A stretch of DNA of 64,000 bases. Origin: Paractinoplanes aksuensis. Lineage in GTDB: Bacteria; Actinomycetota; Actinomycetes; Mycobacteriales; Micromonosporaceae. The stretch spans positions 124,001-188,000 of the forward strand of contig NZ_JAMYJR010000040.1 in assembly GCF_024137025.1 (NCBI RefSeq), given 5' to 3'. Shown in pieces: positions 1-9,154 of the stretch. The first letter of the stretch is position 1; each line of letters starts with the position of its first letter. The notes under the pieces were generated by a model. The model was not told the origin of the DNA. It searched no databases and saw only the letters and a program-made list of their open reading frames with translations. The position numbers were made by a program, and so were the translations under genes.

Positions 1-2144
1 ACGAGCCAGCCCTCGACCCGGACGTCGACCGGCAGCTCGGGGCGGCCGGCCAGGGTGGCCACCGTCGCGCGGGCCCGGGCGGTGTCGCCGTCGGCCAGGG
101 TCGCGGTCGCCTCGGCCAGCGTGTGCCGGGCCGTACTGCCGTTTCCGTCCGGGTGGGTGCCGGGGGCGAGCAGCGCGGTGCGGGCGAGCTCGATGATCTC
201 GCCGAGCCAGGCCGGCAGACCGTCGCGGGGCTGTTCGAGCAGCTCGGCGGCCCGGGCGACGTCGCCCCGGGCGCGGTGGATCCGGGCCCGCACCAGCGCC
301 AGCAGGCTGACCAGCAGCACGTCGGGTCGCGCGGCCAGCCGGACTGTGGCGCGCTCGCTGTGCAGGCGGGCCGCGGTCAGGTCGTACTCGTCGGCGCCGG
401 CCCAGGCCAGGGCCACGTCCGGGGCGGCCGAAGGCGGTTCGCCGTCGATCTCCGGCCGGTCCAGCGCCTGCCGGGCGTGTTCCTCGGCCCGCCGCGGCCG
501 GCCGTCCAGGGCCTCGGTCAGGGCCAGCCGGCCCAGCAGCTCGCGGGCCTCGGCGCCGAACACCTCGGGACCGTCCAGCACCACGCCGAGCACCTGCCGG
601 GCCGCGTTCAGGTCGTGCCGCCGCAGCAGGGTCTCGGCCCAGGCCAGGCGTACGCGGGCCGACAGCTTGGGCGGCACCGCCGTGTGCTGGTTCAGGGCCG
701 CGCCGAGGGCCAGCCAGGCGGTCTCGGCGGCCTCGGCCCGTTCGCCCGGGGCGGCGCGCGCCAGCTCGACCACGGCCCGGCACAGCGACAGGGCGAGGTC
801 GCGCGTCGCGGCCGGGATCTCGGCCGCCCGGAGCAGGTGCTTGGCGCACGCCTCGGGCCGGCCCAGGTGGTGCGCGACGGCGGCCTGCACGAGCGCGGCC
901 TCGGCCGTGTCCAGATCGGGTGGGAGCCGGCGGAAGGCCCGGGCGCACCGGTCGGCGTCGGGCCCGTCCAGGAAGCAGCCGATCACCATGCTGCGGACCA
1001 CTGACGCCGCGGCCAGCTCCCACTCCCCCGCCCGTACGGCGTAGGGCACGGCCTCGAACCAGCGGCCCGACCCGGCGTACCAGCGGGCGGCCCGCCGGTG
1101 CAGCTCGGTGACGCGCTCGGCCGGGCCCGTGGCCAGCACGTCCAGCAGCACGGAGCGCACCTGCGGATGGTGCACGTAGGACCGCCCGGCGCCGGCCGCC
1201 ACGGTCACGAAGACCCCCTCGTGGGCCAGCCGGTCGAGCACCTGGGCGGCATCGCGCCGGCCCGACAGCTCGACGGCCAGCCCGGCCGGCAACTGCTCGG
1301 CCACGCTCGTCCGCAGCAGCAGGTCGCGGGTCGCCGCTGTCTGCTCGGCCAGCAGTTCGCTGCGGATGTAGTCGGCCAGTTCCGGCGTCGCCCGCACGGC
1401 ATCCGTCCCGGGGCGGGCCCGGGCAGCCAGTCGCAGCGCGGCCGCCCAGCCGTTGGTCCGCTCGGTCAGCGCAACCACCGCGGCCGATTCGAGGCGGGTC
1501 CCGTGCGCGGCCAGCAGCGCCTCGGCCTCGGCCGCGGTGAAGGCCAGATCGCCGTGCCGGACCTCGGCCACCGAACCGGCCAGCCGGTGACGGTGCAGCG
1601 GCAGCAGGGGGTCGGTCCGGCCGATCAGCACGACGCGCAGCTGCGGGCCGGCGTGCTCGATCAGGAAGTGCAGGCCGTCGACGACGGACTCGCGGGCCAG
1701 CACGTGGGTGTCGTCGAGCACCAGCACGATCGGCTCGGGGCGGGCGGCCAGGCCGACGGCCAGCCGCACCAGGAACGACCGGTCGACCGCGTCGGCCGTG
1801 GCGTGCCGGCGGTGCAACGGCACGCTCGCCCCGGCCCGTTCGAGGGCGGCCACCACGTACGACCAGAAGACGCCGGGCTGGTCGTCGGCCGGTTCCAGGC
1901 TGAGCCAGGCCACCCGGCCCCCGGCCCGGCCGGTCGCCACCCAGTCGGCGACCAGGGTGCTCTTGCCCGAACCGGCCGGGCCGACGACCAGGGTCAGGCG
2001 GCGTGACGGGCCGCCGTCGAGCCGGTCGCGCAGGCGCTCGCGAACCACCCACCAGGGCGGCAGCCCCGGCGGGTCGAGTTTGACGGTCATGATCGGATCG
2101 CCGTCGGGTGTCGTCGTCGGATCGGCAGCAGTCTCCCCAGCCAT
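1..2144 (-). CDS. LuxR/MalT-type STAND ATPase transcriptional regulator (C-terminus off the window)
   Basis: Reads leftward and runs off the left edge, so the expected C-terminal LuxR helix-turn-helix is not visible. The translation from ATG 2144 shows a P-loop GPAGSGKST (about residues 55-63), a Walker B-like VLVLDDTH near 140, and then a long Ala/Leu/Arg-rich helical (TPR-like) region. This is the layout of MalT/LAL regulators, which bind ATP and an inducer and then activate promoters. ATG 2144 is preferred over the in-frame ATG 2090 because a GGGGGTAGGA stretch lies just upstream of it; 2090 has no ribosome site. It is divergent from a second MalT-like gene at 2397, with a strong dyad between them. 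The family call is secure; the target genes are unknown. Confidence 0.85.
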   Translation of the reverse strand, partial: MAGETAADPTTTPDGDPIMTVKLDPPGLPPWWVVRERLRDRLDGGPSRRLTLVVGPAGSGKSTLVADWVATGRAGGRVAWLSLEPADDQPGVFWSYVVAALERAGASVPLHRRHATADAVDRSFLVRLAVGLAARPEPIVLVLDDTHVLARESVVDGLHFLIEHAGPQLRVVLIGRTDPLLPLHRHRLAGSVAEVRHGDLAFTAAEAEALLAAHGTRLESAAVVALTERTNGWAAALRLAARARPGTDAVRATPELADYIRSELLAEQTAATRDLLLRTSVAEQLPAGLAVELSGRRDAAQVLDRLAHEGVFVTVAAGAGRSYVHHPQVRSVLLDVLATGPAERVTELHRRAARWYAGSGRWFEAVPYAVRAGEWELAAASVVRSMVIGCFLDGPDADRCARAFRRLPPDLDTAEAALVQAAVAHHLGRPEACAKHLLRAAEIPAATRDLALSLCRAVVELARAAPGERAEAAETAWLALGAALNQHTAVPPKLSARVRLAWAETLLRRHDLNAARQVLGVVLDGPEVFGAEARELLGRLALTEALDGRPRRAEEHARQALDRPEIDGEPPSAAPDVALAWAGADEYDLTAARLHSERATVRLAARPDVLLVSLLALVRARIHRARGDVARAAELLEQPRDGLPAWLGEIIELARTALLAPGTHPDGNGSTARHTLAEATATLADGDTARARATVATLAGRPELPVDVRVEGWL

Positions 2145-2193
2145 CAAGATTCCTACCCCCACCCCGGGTTTCACCCCGAGTTTTCTACCGATC

Positions 2194-2231
2194 TTCGGAT
2201 GTCTCATCACCCAGGCTGGGTGATATCCGAA
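2194..2231. promoter_or_regulatory. Extended dyad between the two divergent LuxR/MalT genes
   Basis: A perfect inverted repeat ATCACCCAG-G-CTGGGTGAT (2206-2224) is nested in an outer pair TTCGGAT (2194-2200) and ATCCGAA (2225-2231). It lies 50 bp upstream of the leftward ATG at 2144 and in the 5' region of the rightward gene. A similar core, TCACCC-N5-GGGTGA, recurs at 7746-7762. The symmetry and position suggest an operator for one of the two regulators; this is inference. Confidence 0.55.
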
Positions 2232-2396
2232 TGTGGACAACCAGGCCGGACAGCCGCAGGTCACCAGGCCTGCAAGTGACGAAAGGTGTGCGACACGGCA
2301 TTGCCTTGGATACACAGTGCGATTGAGTGATTACTCGGTCGCACCGCTGTCCGCTCCGGGCCGCGGCGCGCGACGGCGGACGGGGCGCTGGCCGGG

Positions 2397-4439
2397 ATGA
2401 TGCGCGAGGAGCACGTCGTACGCCGCGGGCTGGTCCAGGATCTGGCCGCGGTGCCCGGCGACGTGCCCCTGATGTTGCTGATCGCCCCGCCCGGCTACGG
2501 CAAGACGGTGGTGCTGCGGCAGTGGGCCGCCGCCGATCCGCGGCCGTTCGTGTGGCTCGGTGTCGAGCCCGCCGACGCCGACCCGGTCCGGCTGCGCCGC
2601 CGCCTCGAGGACGCGCTGGAACCCGTCCGGTCCGCCGCGCCCTGGGTGCTGGTCGTCGACGACCTCCACGTGATCCGCGGCCGCCCCGGACAGCAGGTGA
2701 TCGTTGACGTCATCGAGCGACTGCCGGCCGGGTGCCACCTGGTGGTCGCGGCCCGGACGAGGCTCGGACTGCCCGTGGGCGGGCTGCGGGCGGAGGGCCG
2801 GTCCGCCGAATTCGGCCTCGCTGAGCTGCGCCTCTCGGCGGCCGAGGCGCTCGAAGTGCTGCGCCGGACAGGGGCTCTGATCCCTGAGGAACAGGCGCTG
2901 GCCGTGGCCCGGCGTTTCGACGGCTGGCCGGTCGGCATCTATCTGGCCGCGCTCACCCTGCGCGATCAGGCCGACGCGGCCCCCAGGATCTCCGGCGCCT
3001 TCCCGTACGTGTCGGAGTACTTCCGCGATGTCGTGCTGGCCGGGGAGTCGGCCGAGACCGTCCGCTTCCTGATGCGCTCCGCACTGCTCGACCCGGTGTC
3101 GGCCGGGCTGTGCGACGCGGCTCTGCGCCGGGCCGGATCGGGTCAGACCCTGGCCGGACTGGCCGCCCGCAATGTCTTCGTGTCCCCGGTCGACCCGGCC
3201 GTGCGTTCGTACCGCTTCCATCCCGCCTTCCGGGACATGCTGCTGGCCGAGCTGCGCCGTCGGGAACCGGCGGTCGAGCGGGACGTCCACCGGCGCGCCG
3301 CGGCCTGGTACGAGCGGCGCCGGCAACCCGAGCCGGCGGTGCGCCACGCGGCGGCGGCCGGGGAGGCCGGCCTGGTCGGCCGCATCCTCGCCCGGCACAG
3401 CCGCCAACTGGTCGACGACGGGCACGCCCGGACCGTCGCGGCTGCGCTCGACCTGCTGGGCGATCAGGTGGTCGAGCGCGATGCCGGCCTGGCCGCACGG
3501 GCCGGGTGGATCTATGCCCTGGCCGGTCGGCGCACCCGGCCCCGTGAGTGTCTGGCCGCCGCCGGTGATGCGCCGCGAGCGGCGGCGGCCGCCGACCGGC
3601 TGCGGGCCGCGCTGGCCCCGGGTGGGGTCGACAACATGCTCGGGTACGCCCGGCGGGCCGCGCGGGCGGAACGGCCGGGCTCCCCCTGGTATCCGGTCAC
3701 GACGGTCCTGCTCGGCGTGGCCGAGGAGCTGACCGGCAACACCGTGCTGGCCATGACCCGGTTCATGCGGGTGGCCCGGGCCGAGTCCGTCGCCGACGCC
3801 GCCGCGCTGGCCCTGGCCGAGCTCGGCTGGCACGCCGCCGAGGGCAACGACACGACCACCGCCGCCGCCTTCGCCAAGGAGTCGGCGACCCTGCTCGGCC
3901 CGCGGCACCAGGACGGCGGCTGGTCGGCCCTGACCCACCTGCTCGGCGCACGGGTCGCGCTCGTCGCCTGCGACCGGCCGGCCTGGGACGACACCGTTGC
4001 CCGGACCCGGCAAGCGATCGCCGGTTCCGGCGCCTTCCCGTGGCTGGTCGCGATGGCCTCGGTCCGGCTGGCGCGGCTGATCCTCGACGCCGGTGACCTC
4101 GACGGCGCCCGCCGGGCCACCGCCGAGGCCGGGCTGGCGCTGGCCGACCTGTCCACCACCGGCGTGCTGGCCGGGCAGTTGCGGACGGTCACGGCCGAGC
4201 TCGACCGCCGGGCCGCCCGGGCCGAGACCGAGAACGCCGCCGGACTGACCGCGGCCGAGCTGCGCGTCCTGCACCTGCTGCCGACCCATCTCACGCTGAG
4301 CCGGATCGCCGGTGATCTGCGGCTGTCCCGCAACACGGTGAAGACGCAGGTCGCCGCCGTCTATCGCAAGCTCGGCGTGGGCGACCGCGCGGACGCCGTA
4401 CGGGCCGGGCGCGACCTCGGGCTCATTCCGGCGGGATGA
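2397..4439 (+). CDS. LuxR/MalT-type STAND ATPase transcriptional regulator
   Basis: A 680-residue protein with P-loop APPGYGKT near residue 28, Walker B-like VLVVDDLH near 85, a long helical sensor region, and a C-terminal LuxR helix-turn-helix (from about 617: LTAAELRVLHLLPTHLT, then SRNTVKTQVAAVYRKLG). It is shorter than the roughly 900 residues usual for MalT because the superhelical middle is reduced. Members bind ATP, sense a ligand through the helical region and activate transcription through the HTH. Start ATG 2397 (a second ATG follows at 2400); the conserved VVRRGL segment begins right after. It is divergent from the similar gene at 1-2144 and upstream of the DUF1269/sulfatase pair, which it might control (inference). 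Confidence 0.88.
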   Translation: MMREEHVVRRGLVQDLAAVPGDVPLMLLIAPPGYGKTVVLRQWAAADPRPFVWLGVEPADADPVRLRRRLEDALEPVRSAAPWVLVVDDLHVIRGRPGQQVIVDVIERLPAGCHLVVAARTRLGLPVGGLRAEGRSAEFGLAELRLSAAEALEVLRRTGALIPEEQALAVARRFDGWPVGIYLAALTLRDQADAAPRISGAFPYVSEYFRDVVLAGESAETVRFLMRSALLDPVSAGLCDAALRRAGSGQTLAGLAARNVFVSPVDPAVRSYRFHPAFRDMLLAELRRREPAVERDVHRRAAAWYERRRQPEPAVRHAAAAGEAGLVGRILARHSRQLVDDGHARTVAAALDLLGDQVVERDAGLAARAGWIYALAGRRTRPRECLAAAGDAPRAAAAADRLRAALAPGGVDNMLGYARRAARAERPGSPWYPVTTVLLGVAEELTGNTVLAMTRFMRVARAESVADAAALALAELGWHAAEGNDTTTAAAFAKESATLLGPRHQDGGWSALTHLLGARVALVACDRPAWDDTVARTRQAIAGSGAFPWLVAMASVRLARLILDAGDLDGARRATAEAGLALADLSTTGVLAGQLRTVTAELDRRAARAETENAAGLTAAELRVLHLLPTHLTLSRIAGDLRLSRNTVKTQVAAVYRKLGVGDRADAVRAGRDLGLIPAG

Positions 4440-4519
4440 GGCGACGCCCCGGCGGGCGGGCCACGCTCGGAGGCGGCGCCGGATCCGGCGCGTCACCCAC
4501 CTGCAGGAGGTAACCCGCT

Positions 4520-5014
4520 ATGTCCACGCTGGTCGCGATCGGGTACCCGGACGAGGCCACCGCCACGGCGGCGGCCGACGAAGTGCACCGCCTGTCCCGG
4601 GACCTGATCATCCAACCGGACGCGGTCGCGGTCATCACCCGCGACGCCGAGGGCAAGTACCACGTGAACACCAACCACAACCCCGTCGGCGGCGGCGCCA
4701 GCTGGGGCCTGTTCTGGGGCCTGCTGTTCGGGGTGCTCTTCTTCGTGCCGGTGCTCGGCATGGCGGTCGGGGCCGGGCTGGGCGCCCTGATGGGCCTGGT
4801 CACCAAGAGCGGCATCGACAAGACCTTCCAGGACCAGGTACGCGGCATGCTCAAGCCCGGCTCGTCGGCGCTCTTCCTGGTGGTCGAGAAGGTCACGCCG
4901 GACAAGGCCGTGGAGTCGCTCAGCCGCTTCGGCGGCACGGTGCTCAAGTCGTCGCTGTCCAAGGAGGCCGAGGCCGAGCTGCAGACCGCGCTGCACGGCG
5001 CCGGGCAACCCTGA
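4520..5014 (+). CDS. DUF1269 family membrane protein
   Basis: A 164-residue protein matching the DUF1269 family. It has an N-terminal alpha/beta segment (about 1-55, starting STLVAIGYPDEATA), a hydrophobic Gly-rich hairpin at about 61-94, and a soluble C-terminal segment (SALFLVVEKVTPDKAVESL). The function of the family is not established; members often sit among stress or envelope genes. The start is clear: AGGAGGT at about 4505 lies 8-9 bases before ATG 4520. The stop is four bases before the start of the sulfatase-like gene, so the two are probably co-transcribed. Confidence 0.85.
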   Translation: MSTLVAIGYPDEATATAAADEVHRLSRDLIIQPDAVAVITRDAEGKYHVNTNHNPVGGGASWGLFWGLLFGVLFFVPVLGMAVGAGLGALMGLVTKSGIDKTFQDQVRGMLKPGSSALFLVVEKVTPDKAVESLSRFGGTVLKSSLSKEAEAELQTALHGAGQP

Positions 5015-5018
5015 CCGC

Positions 5019-7121
5019 ATGGGCCGGGCCTTCCGGGGTGTCATCAACCTGGACGTGCGGGACTCGGTCGCGGACTGGGAGACTTACACGCCGGCCCGGG
5101 CCCCGGCCGGGGCGCCCAACGTGCTGCTGGTGCTCTACGACGACACCGGGCCGGCCGCGTGGGAGCCGTTCGGCGGGCGGATCGCCATGCCGGTGCTGGG
5201 GCGGCTCGCCGCCGACGGCCTGCGCTACTCGCAGTGGCACACCGCCGGCCTCGGCCCGGCCACCCGCTCGTGCCTGCTCACCGGCCGCCACCATCACGAG
5301 AACGCGTACGCCGGGCTGACCGGAGCCGCCACCGGTTTCCCCGGTTCGCACGGGCGCATCCCGCGCGAACACGTCTTCCTGGCCGAGGTGCTGCGCCGTC
5401 ACGGGTGGGGCACGTTCTGGCTCGGCAAGAACCACAATGTGCCGGTGTCCGAGCACGGGCCCGGTGCGACGAGGGAGAACTGGCCGGCGGCCCGCGGCTT
5501 CGACCGCTTCTACGGCTTCCTCGGCGGGCAGACCGACCAGTGGCACCCGAGCCTCGTCTCGGACAATCACCGGGTCGAGCCGTGGGGCCCGCCGGAGCCG
5601 GGCTATCACCTGTCCGAGGACCTGGCCGGGCGGGCCGTCCGGTTCCTGCGCGACCTGCGTCAGTCGGCGCCGGACAAGCCGTGGTTCATGATCTTCGCCC
5701 CGGCCGCCGGGCACACGCCGCACCAGGCGCCGCGGGAGTGGATCGACCGCTATCGCGGCCGGTTCGACGACGGCTACGACGCGTACCGTCATTGGGCCCT
5801 GCCCCGGATGATCGAGCGGGGCGTGCTGCCGGCCGGCACGCAGCTCGCCCCGGCCCCACCCCGCTGGGACTCGCTGCCGGCGGAACAGCGGCGGCTCTCG
5901 GCGCGTACGGCCGAGGTGTACGCGGGTTTCGCCGACCACACAGACCAGCAGGTCGGCCGCGTCGTCGACCACCTCGCCGCCACCGGTGAGCTCGCCACCA
6001 CCCTCGTCATCGTGGCCGCCGTCGCGGGCGCGACCGGCACTGCCGGCTGGGCGCAGGCCTTCTCGACGCCATTCCGCGGTGTCAAACGGGACTGTCACGA
6101 GGGTGGCGTGTGCGCGCCGCTGGTGGTGCACTGGCCGGCCGGCATCCGCGCCCGCGGGGAGGTCCGCCACCAGTACCACCACGCCGTCGACATCGTGCCG
6201 ACCGTCCTGCACTGCTGCGGGGTGCCGTGGCCCGAGGACAGGCCGCCGCTGCCCGGGGTCTCGCTGCGTTACAGCTTCGACGCCCCGCAGGCGCCGGGCA
6301 CCCGGCACACCCAGTACTACGCGGTCCTCGGTGGACGAGCCCTGTGGCACGACGGCTGGAAGGCGGTGGCCGAGCACCCGCCGGCCTCCGGGCGCGGCCG
6401 GTTCGACCACGACCGCTGGCAGCTCTTCCACACCGACACCGACCGGTCCGAGGCCCACGACCTGGCCGCGGCCCGCCCGGAGAAGGTGCAGGAGCTGGTC
6501 AACATCTGGTTCCGCGAGGCCGAGCGCTTCGCCGTGCTCCCGCTCGACGACCGTACGGTGGCGGAAGTTCTGCTCGAGGAACGGGCCGAACCGGCGGGCC
6601 CCTCGACGCGCACGTTCCACCCGGACGCCGCCTCCGTGCCCGGGCGGGACGCGCCCGATCTGCGCGGCCGGTCGTTCCGCATCACGTGCGAGGTGGAGCT
6701 GGAGGACGCGGCCGGCATCCTGGTCGCTCAGGGCGGCCACGCGCTCTTCGTCAAAGATCAGCGGCTCTGGTACATCAACCAGCAGCAGCTGGTCTCCGAC
6801 GACCTGCCCACCGGGCGCTGCCGCCTCGGCGTGGAGTTCGCCAAGGAGCGGATCGGCGACGGCTACGAGGCGATCGGCACCGCCCGGCTGCTGGTGAACG
6901 ACCGGATCGTCGCCGGGGGTCCGATGCGGACCCGGCCCGGCCCGTTCTCGCCCGGACCGGGCCTGAGCGTGGGCCGGCACAGCGGCGAGGCGGTGAGCGA
7001 CGCCTATCGGCCCCCGTTCCCGTTCACCGGCGGCCGCATCCTGCGGGTCGAGGTCACGACCGGCGCCGACCAGCAGGTCGACCTCGCCCGCGAGGCCGCC
7101 ACGATCCTGGCCGACGAATGA
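5019..7121 (+). CDS. Arylsulfatase-family protein lacking the catalytic formylglycine site
   Basis: A 700-residue homologue of the long bacterial arylsulfatases (AtsA type). The fold-defining parts are present: VLLVLYDDTG (metal-binding D41/D42), LLTGRHHH, LGKNHN, GFDRFYGFLGG and the C-terminal beta-rich domain. The catalytic signature C-x-P-x-R, where the Cys becomes formylglycine, is replaced by G79-P-A-T-R83. The second metal-binding pair D-N before G-A-S is replaced by V335-A336. Hydrolysis of sulfate esters by the usual mechanism is therefore not expected, although the reading frame is intact over its full length. It may be a pseudoenzyme, a binding protein or a hydrolase of altered chemistry. 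It is translationally close to the DUF1269 gene, and its stop abuts the convergent HdeD-like gene. Confidence 0.85.
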   Translation: MGRAFRGVINLDVRDSVADWETYTPARAPAGAPNVLLVLYDDTGPAAWEPFGGRIAMPVLGRLAADGLRYSQWHTAGLGPATRSCLLTGRHHHENAYAGLTGAATGFPGSHGRIPREHVFLAEVLRRHGWGTFWLGKNHNVPVSEHGPGATRENWPAARGFDRFYGFLGGQTDQWHPSLVSDNHRVEPWGPPEPGYHLSEDLAGRAVRFLRDLRQSAPDKPWFMIFAPAAGHTPHQAPREWIDRYRGRFDDGYDAYRHWALPRMIERGVLPAGTQLAPAPPRWDSLPAEQRRLSARTAEVYAGFADHTDQQVGRVVDHLAATGELATTLVIVAAVAGATGTAGWAQAFSTPFRGVKRDCHEGGVCAPLVVHWPAGIRARGEVRHQYHHAVDIVPTVLHCCGVPWPEDRPPLPGVSLRYSFDAPQAPGTRHTQYYAVLGGRALWHDGWKAVAEHPPASGRGRFDHDRWQLFHTDTDRSEAHDLAAARPEKVQELVNIWFREAERFAVLPLDDRTVAEVLLEERAEPAGPSTRTFHPDAASVPGRDAPDLRGRSFRITCEVELEDAAGILVAQGGHALFVKDQRLWYINQQQLVSDDLPTGRCRLGVEFAKERIGDGYEAIGTARLLVNDRIVAGGPMRTRPGPFSPGPGLSVGRHSGEAVSDAYRPPFPFTGGRILRVEVTTGADQQVDLAREAATILADE

Positions 7122-7679
7122 TCAGCCGACGGCCCGGCGCAGGCGCAGGCCCAGCCCGATCTCGGACAGCCCGACCACGATGCCGCTGATGCCGGTCAGC
7201 ACGATCATGATGCTCAGCGACAGCCCCGGGGTGAAGACGAAGACCAGTCCGGCCAGGACGGACAGCCCACCCACGACCAGCAGCAGGGCGCGGGCGCCGC
7301 CGGTCTCCTGCAGTCCCATCACGAAGGTCGCGATGCCGCCGAGCAGCCAGGTCAGCGCGACGATGGCGGCCAGCACGCCGAGCGCGGTGACGATGTTGCG
7401 CAGACAGATCACGCCGGCCACGACCAGGATCATCCCGACCAGACCGGAGAGCACGCTGCGGGCCAGGCCCCGGCCGACCGGCAGGAAAGCGCCGACGATC
7501 CGGAAGAGGCCCGCGAACAGCAGCCAGATGCCGACCAGCGCGGCCATGACGCGCAGGGTGAGCCCCGGCCAGGCCAGCACCACGACCCCGAAGACGACGC
7601 TGAACACGCCCAGCAGCAGAGAGGTCCACCAGGGAAAGGGCGTCTCTTCGCCGACGATCTTGTGTGCGGTGAGGGTCAT
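7122..7679 (-). CDS. HdeD-like (DUF308) membrane protein
   Basis: A 185-residue integral membrane protein with about six transmembrane helices arranged as three similar hairpins (for example WWTSLLLGVFSVVFGVVVL and LSVLAGLVFVFTPGLSLSI), the pattern of the HdeD/DUF308 family. In enteric bacteria HdeD is linked to acid resistance; here the role is unknown. The start ATG 7679 is followed by a soluble stretch of about 15 residues and the first helix. It converges directly on the sulfatase-like gene with no intergenic gap. Its upstream region carries a TCACCC-N5-GGGTGA dyad (7746-7762), also found between the two MalT-like regulators, which hints at shared control. Confidence 0.85.
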   Translation of the reverse strand: MTLTAHKIVGEETPFPWWTSLLLGVFSVVFGVVVLAWPGLTLRVMAALVGIWLLFAGLFRIVGAFLPVGRGLARSVLSGLVGMILVVAGVICLRNIVTALGVLAAIVALTWLLGGIATFVMGLQETGGARALLLVVGGLSVLAGLVFVFTPGLSLSIMIVLTGISGIVVGLSEIGLGLRLRRAVG

Positions 7680-7745
7680 CGGTCGCCTCCGGGAGTGCGT
7701 ACGCCTCGGACCGTCTCAGGGTCGGCCCGCCCGGGGCGCAGTGCC

Positions 7746-7762
7746 TCACCCCTGATGGGTGA
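7746..7762. promoter_or_regulatory. TCACCC-N5-GGGTGA dyad upstream of the HdeD-like gene
   Basis: An inverted repeat with arms TCACCC (7746-7751) and GGGTGA (7757-7762), the same arms and the same 5-base spacer length as the core of the dyad at 2206-2224. It lies about 70 bp upstream of the leftward HdeD-like start and overlaps the start of the rightward small GNAT-like gene. It is a candidate binding site for a common regulator. Confidence 0.4.
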
Positions 7763-8039
7763 TGTGGCAGCCACGGCCTGGCACGTGGCCCCTTCCGGCG
7801 TGGTGGGCACGGCCGGCGAGGCCTGCTGGCCGATGATCGGCTACCTGGGAGCGGTGGACGGCGACCCCGCGACTCGGCGGGCGCTGCTGGCCGAGGCCCT
7901 GCGGGTCCTGGTCGAAGGCGGAGCCGAGCAGGTGGTGGCCGACGTCGACGCCACCCGGCCCGACGTCCTGGCCGACCTGGAACGGGCGGGCTTCCTCCGG
8001 CAACGGGCCCGGCTGAGCTTCGAGCCCACGGAGGCGTAA
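7755..8039 (+). CDS. Small GNAT-like acetyltransferase fragment
   Basis: About 95 residues. The second half (VVADVDATRPDVLADLERAG followed by FLRQRARLSFEP) resembles the last strands of GNAT acetyltransferases, where a substrate-side helix leads to a G-F motif. There is no acetyl-CoA binding R-x-x-G-x-G/A loop, so this is probably a C-terminal remnant or a very divergent half-domain. ATG 7755 and GTG 7764 are both possible starts; neither has a good ribosome site, and ATG 7755 lies inside the dyad. It ends 11 bases before the phosphotransferase gene and may be transcribed with it. Function not assigned. Confidence 0.5.
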   Translation: MGDVAATAWHVAPSGVVGTAGEACWPMIGYLGAVDGDPATRRALLAEALRVLVEGGAEQVVADVDATRPDVLADLERAGFLRQRARLSFEPTEA

Positions 8040-8050
8040 GGTCCCCGCCC

Positions 8051-8959
8051 GTGGAGTCAAAGATCAAGGCATGGGTCGAGGAGGTCGCGCTGCCCGGGCA
8101 GCGGATCACCGGCACACGGGCGCTGACCGGCGGATACAGCAACGACAACACGGTCCTCACCACGACCGGCGGCGGCGAGTACGTGCTGCGGCGCTACCTC
8201 CGGAGCAACAAGTGCGCCCTGGAGGCGGCGCTGGCCCACCGCCTGACCGGCGTGGTGCCGGTGGCCGAGGTGGTCGCGGCCGACCCGTCCGGCGAGAAGG
8301 CGGGCGAACCCGTCCTGCTGTCCGTCTTCGTACCGGGAACGCCCGTGAACGAACTGGACGAGGACGCCTTCCTCGCCGTGGCCCACGACGTCGGGGCCAC
8401 GCTGGCCCGCATCGGCGCCGTCGAGTTCGCGGCCCCCGGCTTCTTCAGCGGCGGCCGCCTGGAACCCGACGGCGCCGAGCCCGCCGAAGGCCTGGACCTG
8501 TGGGTCGACCGCTGCCTGAAGGAGGGCAACGCGGCCGGTCATCTCACCCCCGCCGAGCAGGATTCCCTCCGCCGCTGGGCCCGCGACGCGGCACCGGAGC
8601 TGGCTTCGTTGAAGGGCTCCCGCCGCCTGGTCCACTCCGACTACAACCCCAAGAACCTGCTGGCCGCCCAGTCCCCCGACGGCTCCTGGCGGGTGGCGGC
8701 GGTGCTCGACTGGGAGTTCGCCTTCAGCAGCACCCCGCTGGTCGACATCGGCAACATGCTCCGCTTCCCGCGCCCGGAGGCGTTCACCAACGGCTTCCTC
8801 GCGGGCTTCCGAGACGGCGGCGGCGCGCTACCCCCGAACTGGCGCCGCCTGAGCCAGGCCCTGGACCTGTTCGCCCTGGCCGACTTCCTCACCCGCCCGG
8901 TAGACCACCGCTACTTCACCAAGGCCATCAACCGAATCCGGGTAATGCTGGCCGGCTAG
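8051..8959 (+). CDS. Phosphotransferase (APH/choline kinase-like) family protein
   Basis: A 302-residue protein of the aminoglycoside phosphotransferase fold. It has an N-lobe with YVLRRYL (ATP-binding Lys replaced by Arg in this alignment), the catalytic loop LVHSDYNPKNLL near residue 197 (Asp as catalytic base, Asn as metal ligand) and LDWEFAFSSTPLVDIG near 223 (metal-binding Asp). The family phosphorylates antibiotics or small metabolites; the substrate here cannot be told from sequence. GTG 8051 is the only start before the conserved N-terminal helix. No resistance function should be assumed from the family name. Confidence 0.85.
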   Translation: MESKIKAWVEEVALPGQRITGTRALTGGYSNDNTVLTTTGGGEYVLRRYLRSNKCALEAALAHRLTGVVPVAEVVAADPSGEKAGEPVLLSVFVPGTPVNELDEDAFLAVAHDVGATLARIGAVEFAAPGFFSGGRLEPDGAEPAEGLDLWVDRCLKEGNAAGHLTPAEQDSLRRWARDAAPELASLKGSRRLVHSDYNPKNLLAAQSPDGSWRVAAVLDWEFAFSSTPLVDIGNMLRFPRPEAFTNGFLAGFRDGGGALPPNWRRLSQALDLFALADFLTRPVDHRYFTKAINRIRVMLAG

Positions 8960-9154
8960 TTCGAGCCCTCCCCAGCGTGGCCCAGGCCCGGGCCGCGCTC
9001 AATCGGTTCGCTTCACCCTCATGGCGAGCACCGTCACGGCCCACCCACTGGTCGCCCACAACCCACGACCCGCGCGGGCACGCGCTGCTCGAACAGCGGC
9101 TACGCGTCTCCACGGGTCGGTCCTGCGCAGGTCGTCAGGCCGTAGGATGATCCG

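Noticed and set aside
2331-4496. A 721-codon open frame antisense to the LuxR/MalT gene at 2397
   Set aside because: It is a mirror of a clear coding gene with matching motifs on the plus strand; high GC keeps the antisense frame open.
8051-8959. Reading the phosphotransferase as an aminoglycoside-resistance gene
   Set aside because: The kinase-like family is broad and no substrate-specific residues can be recognised from the sequence.
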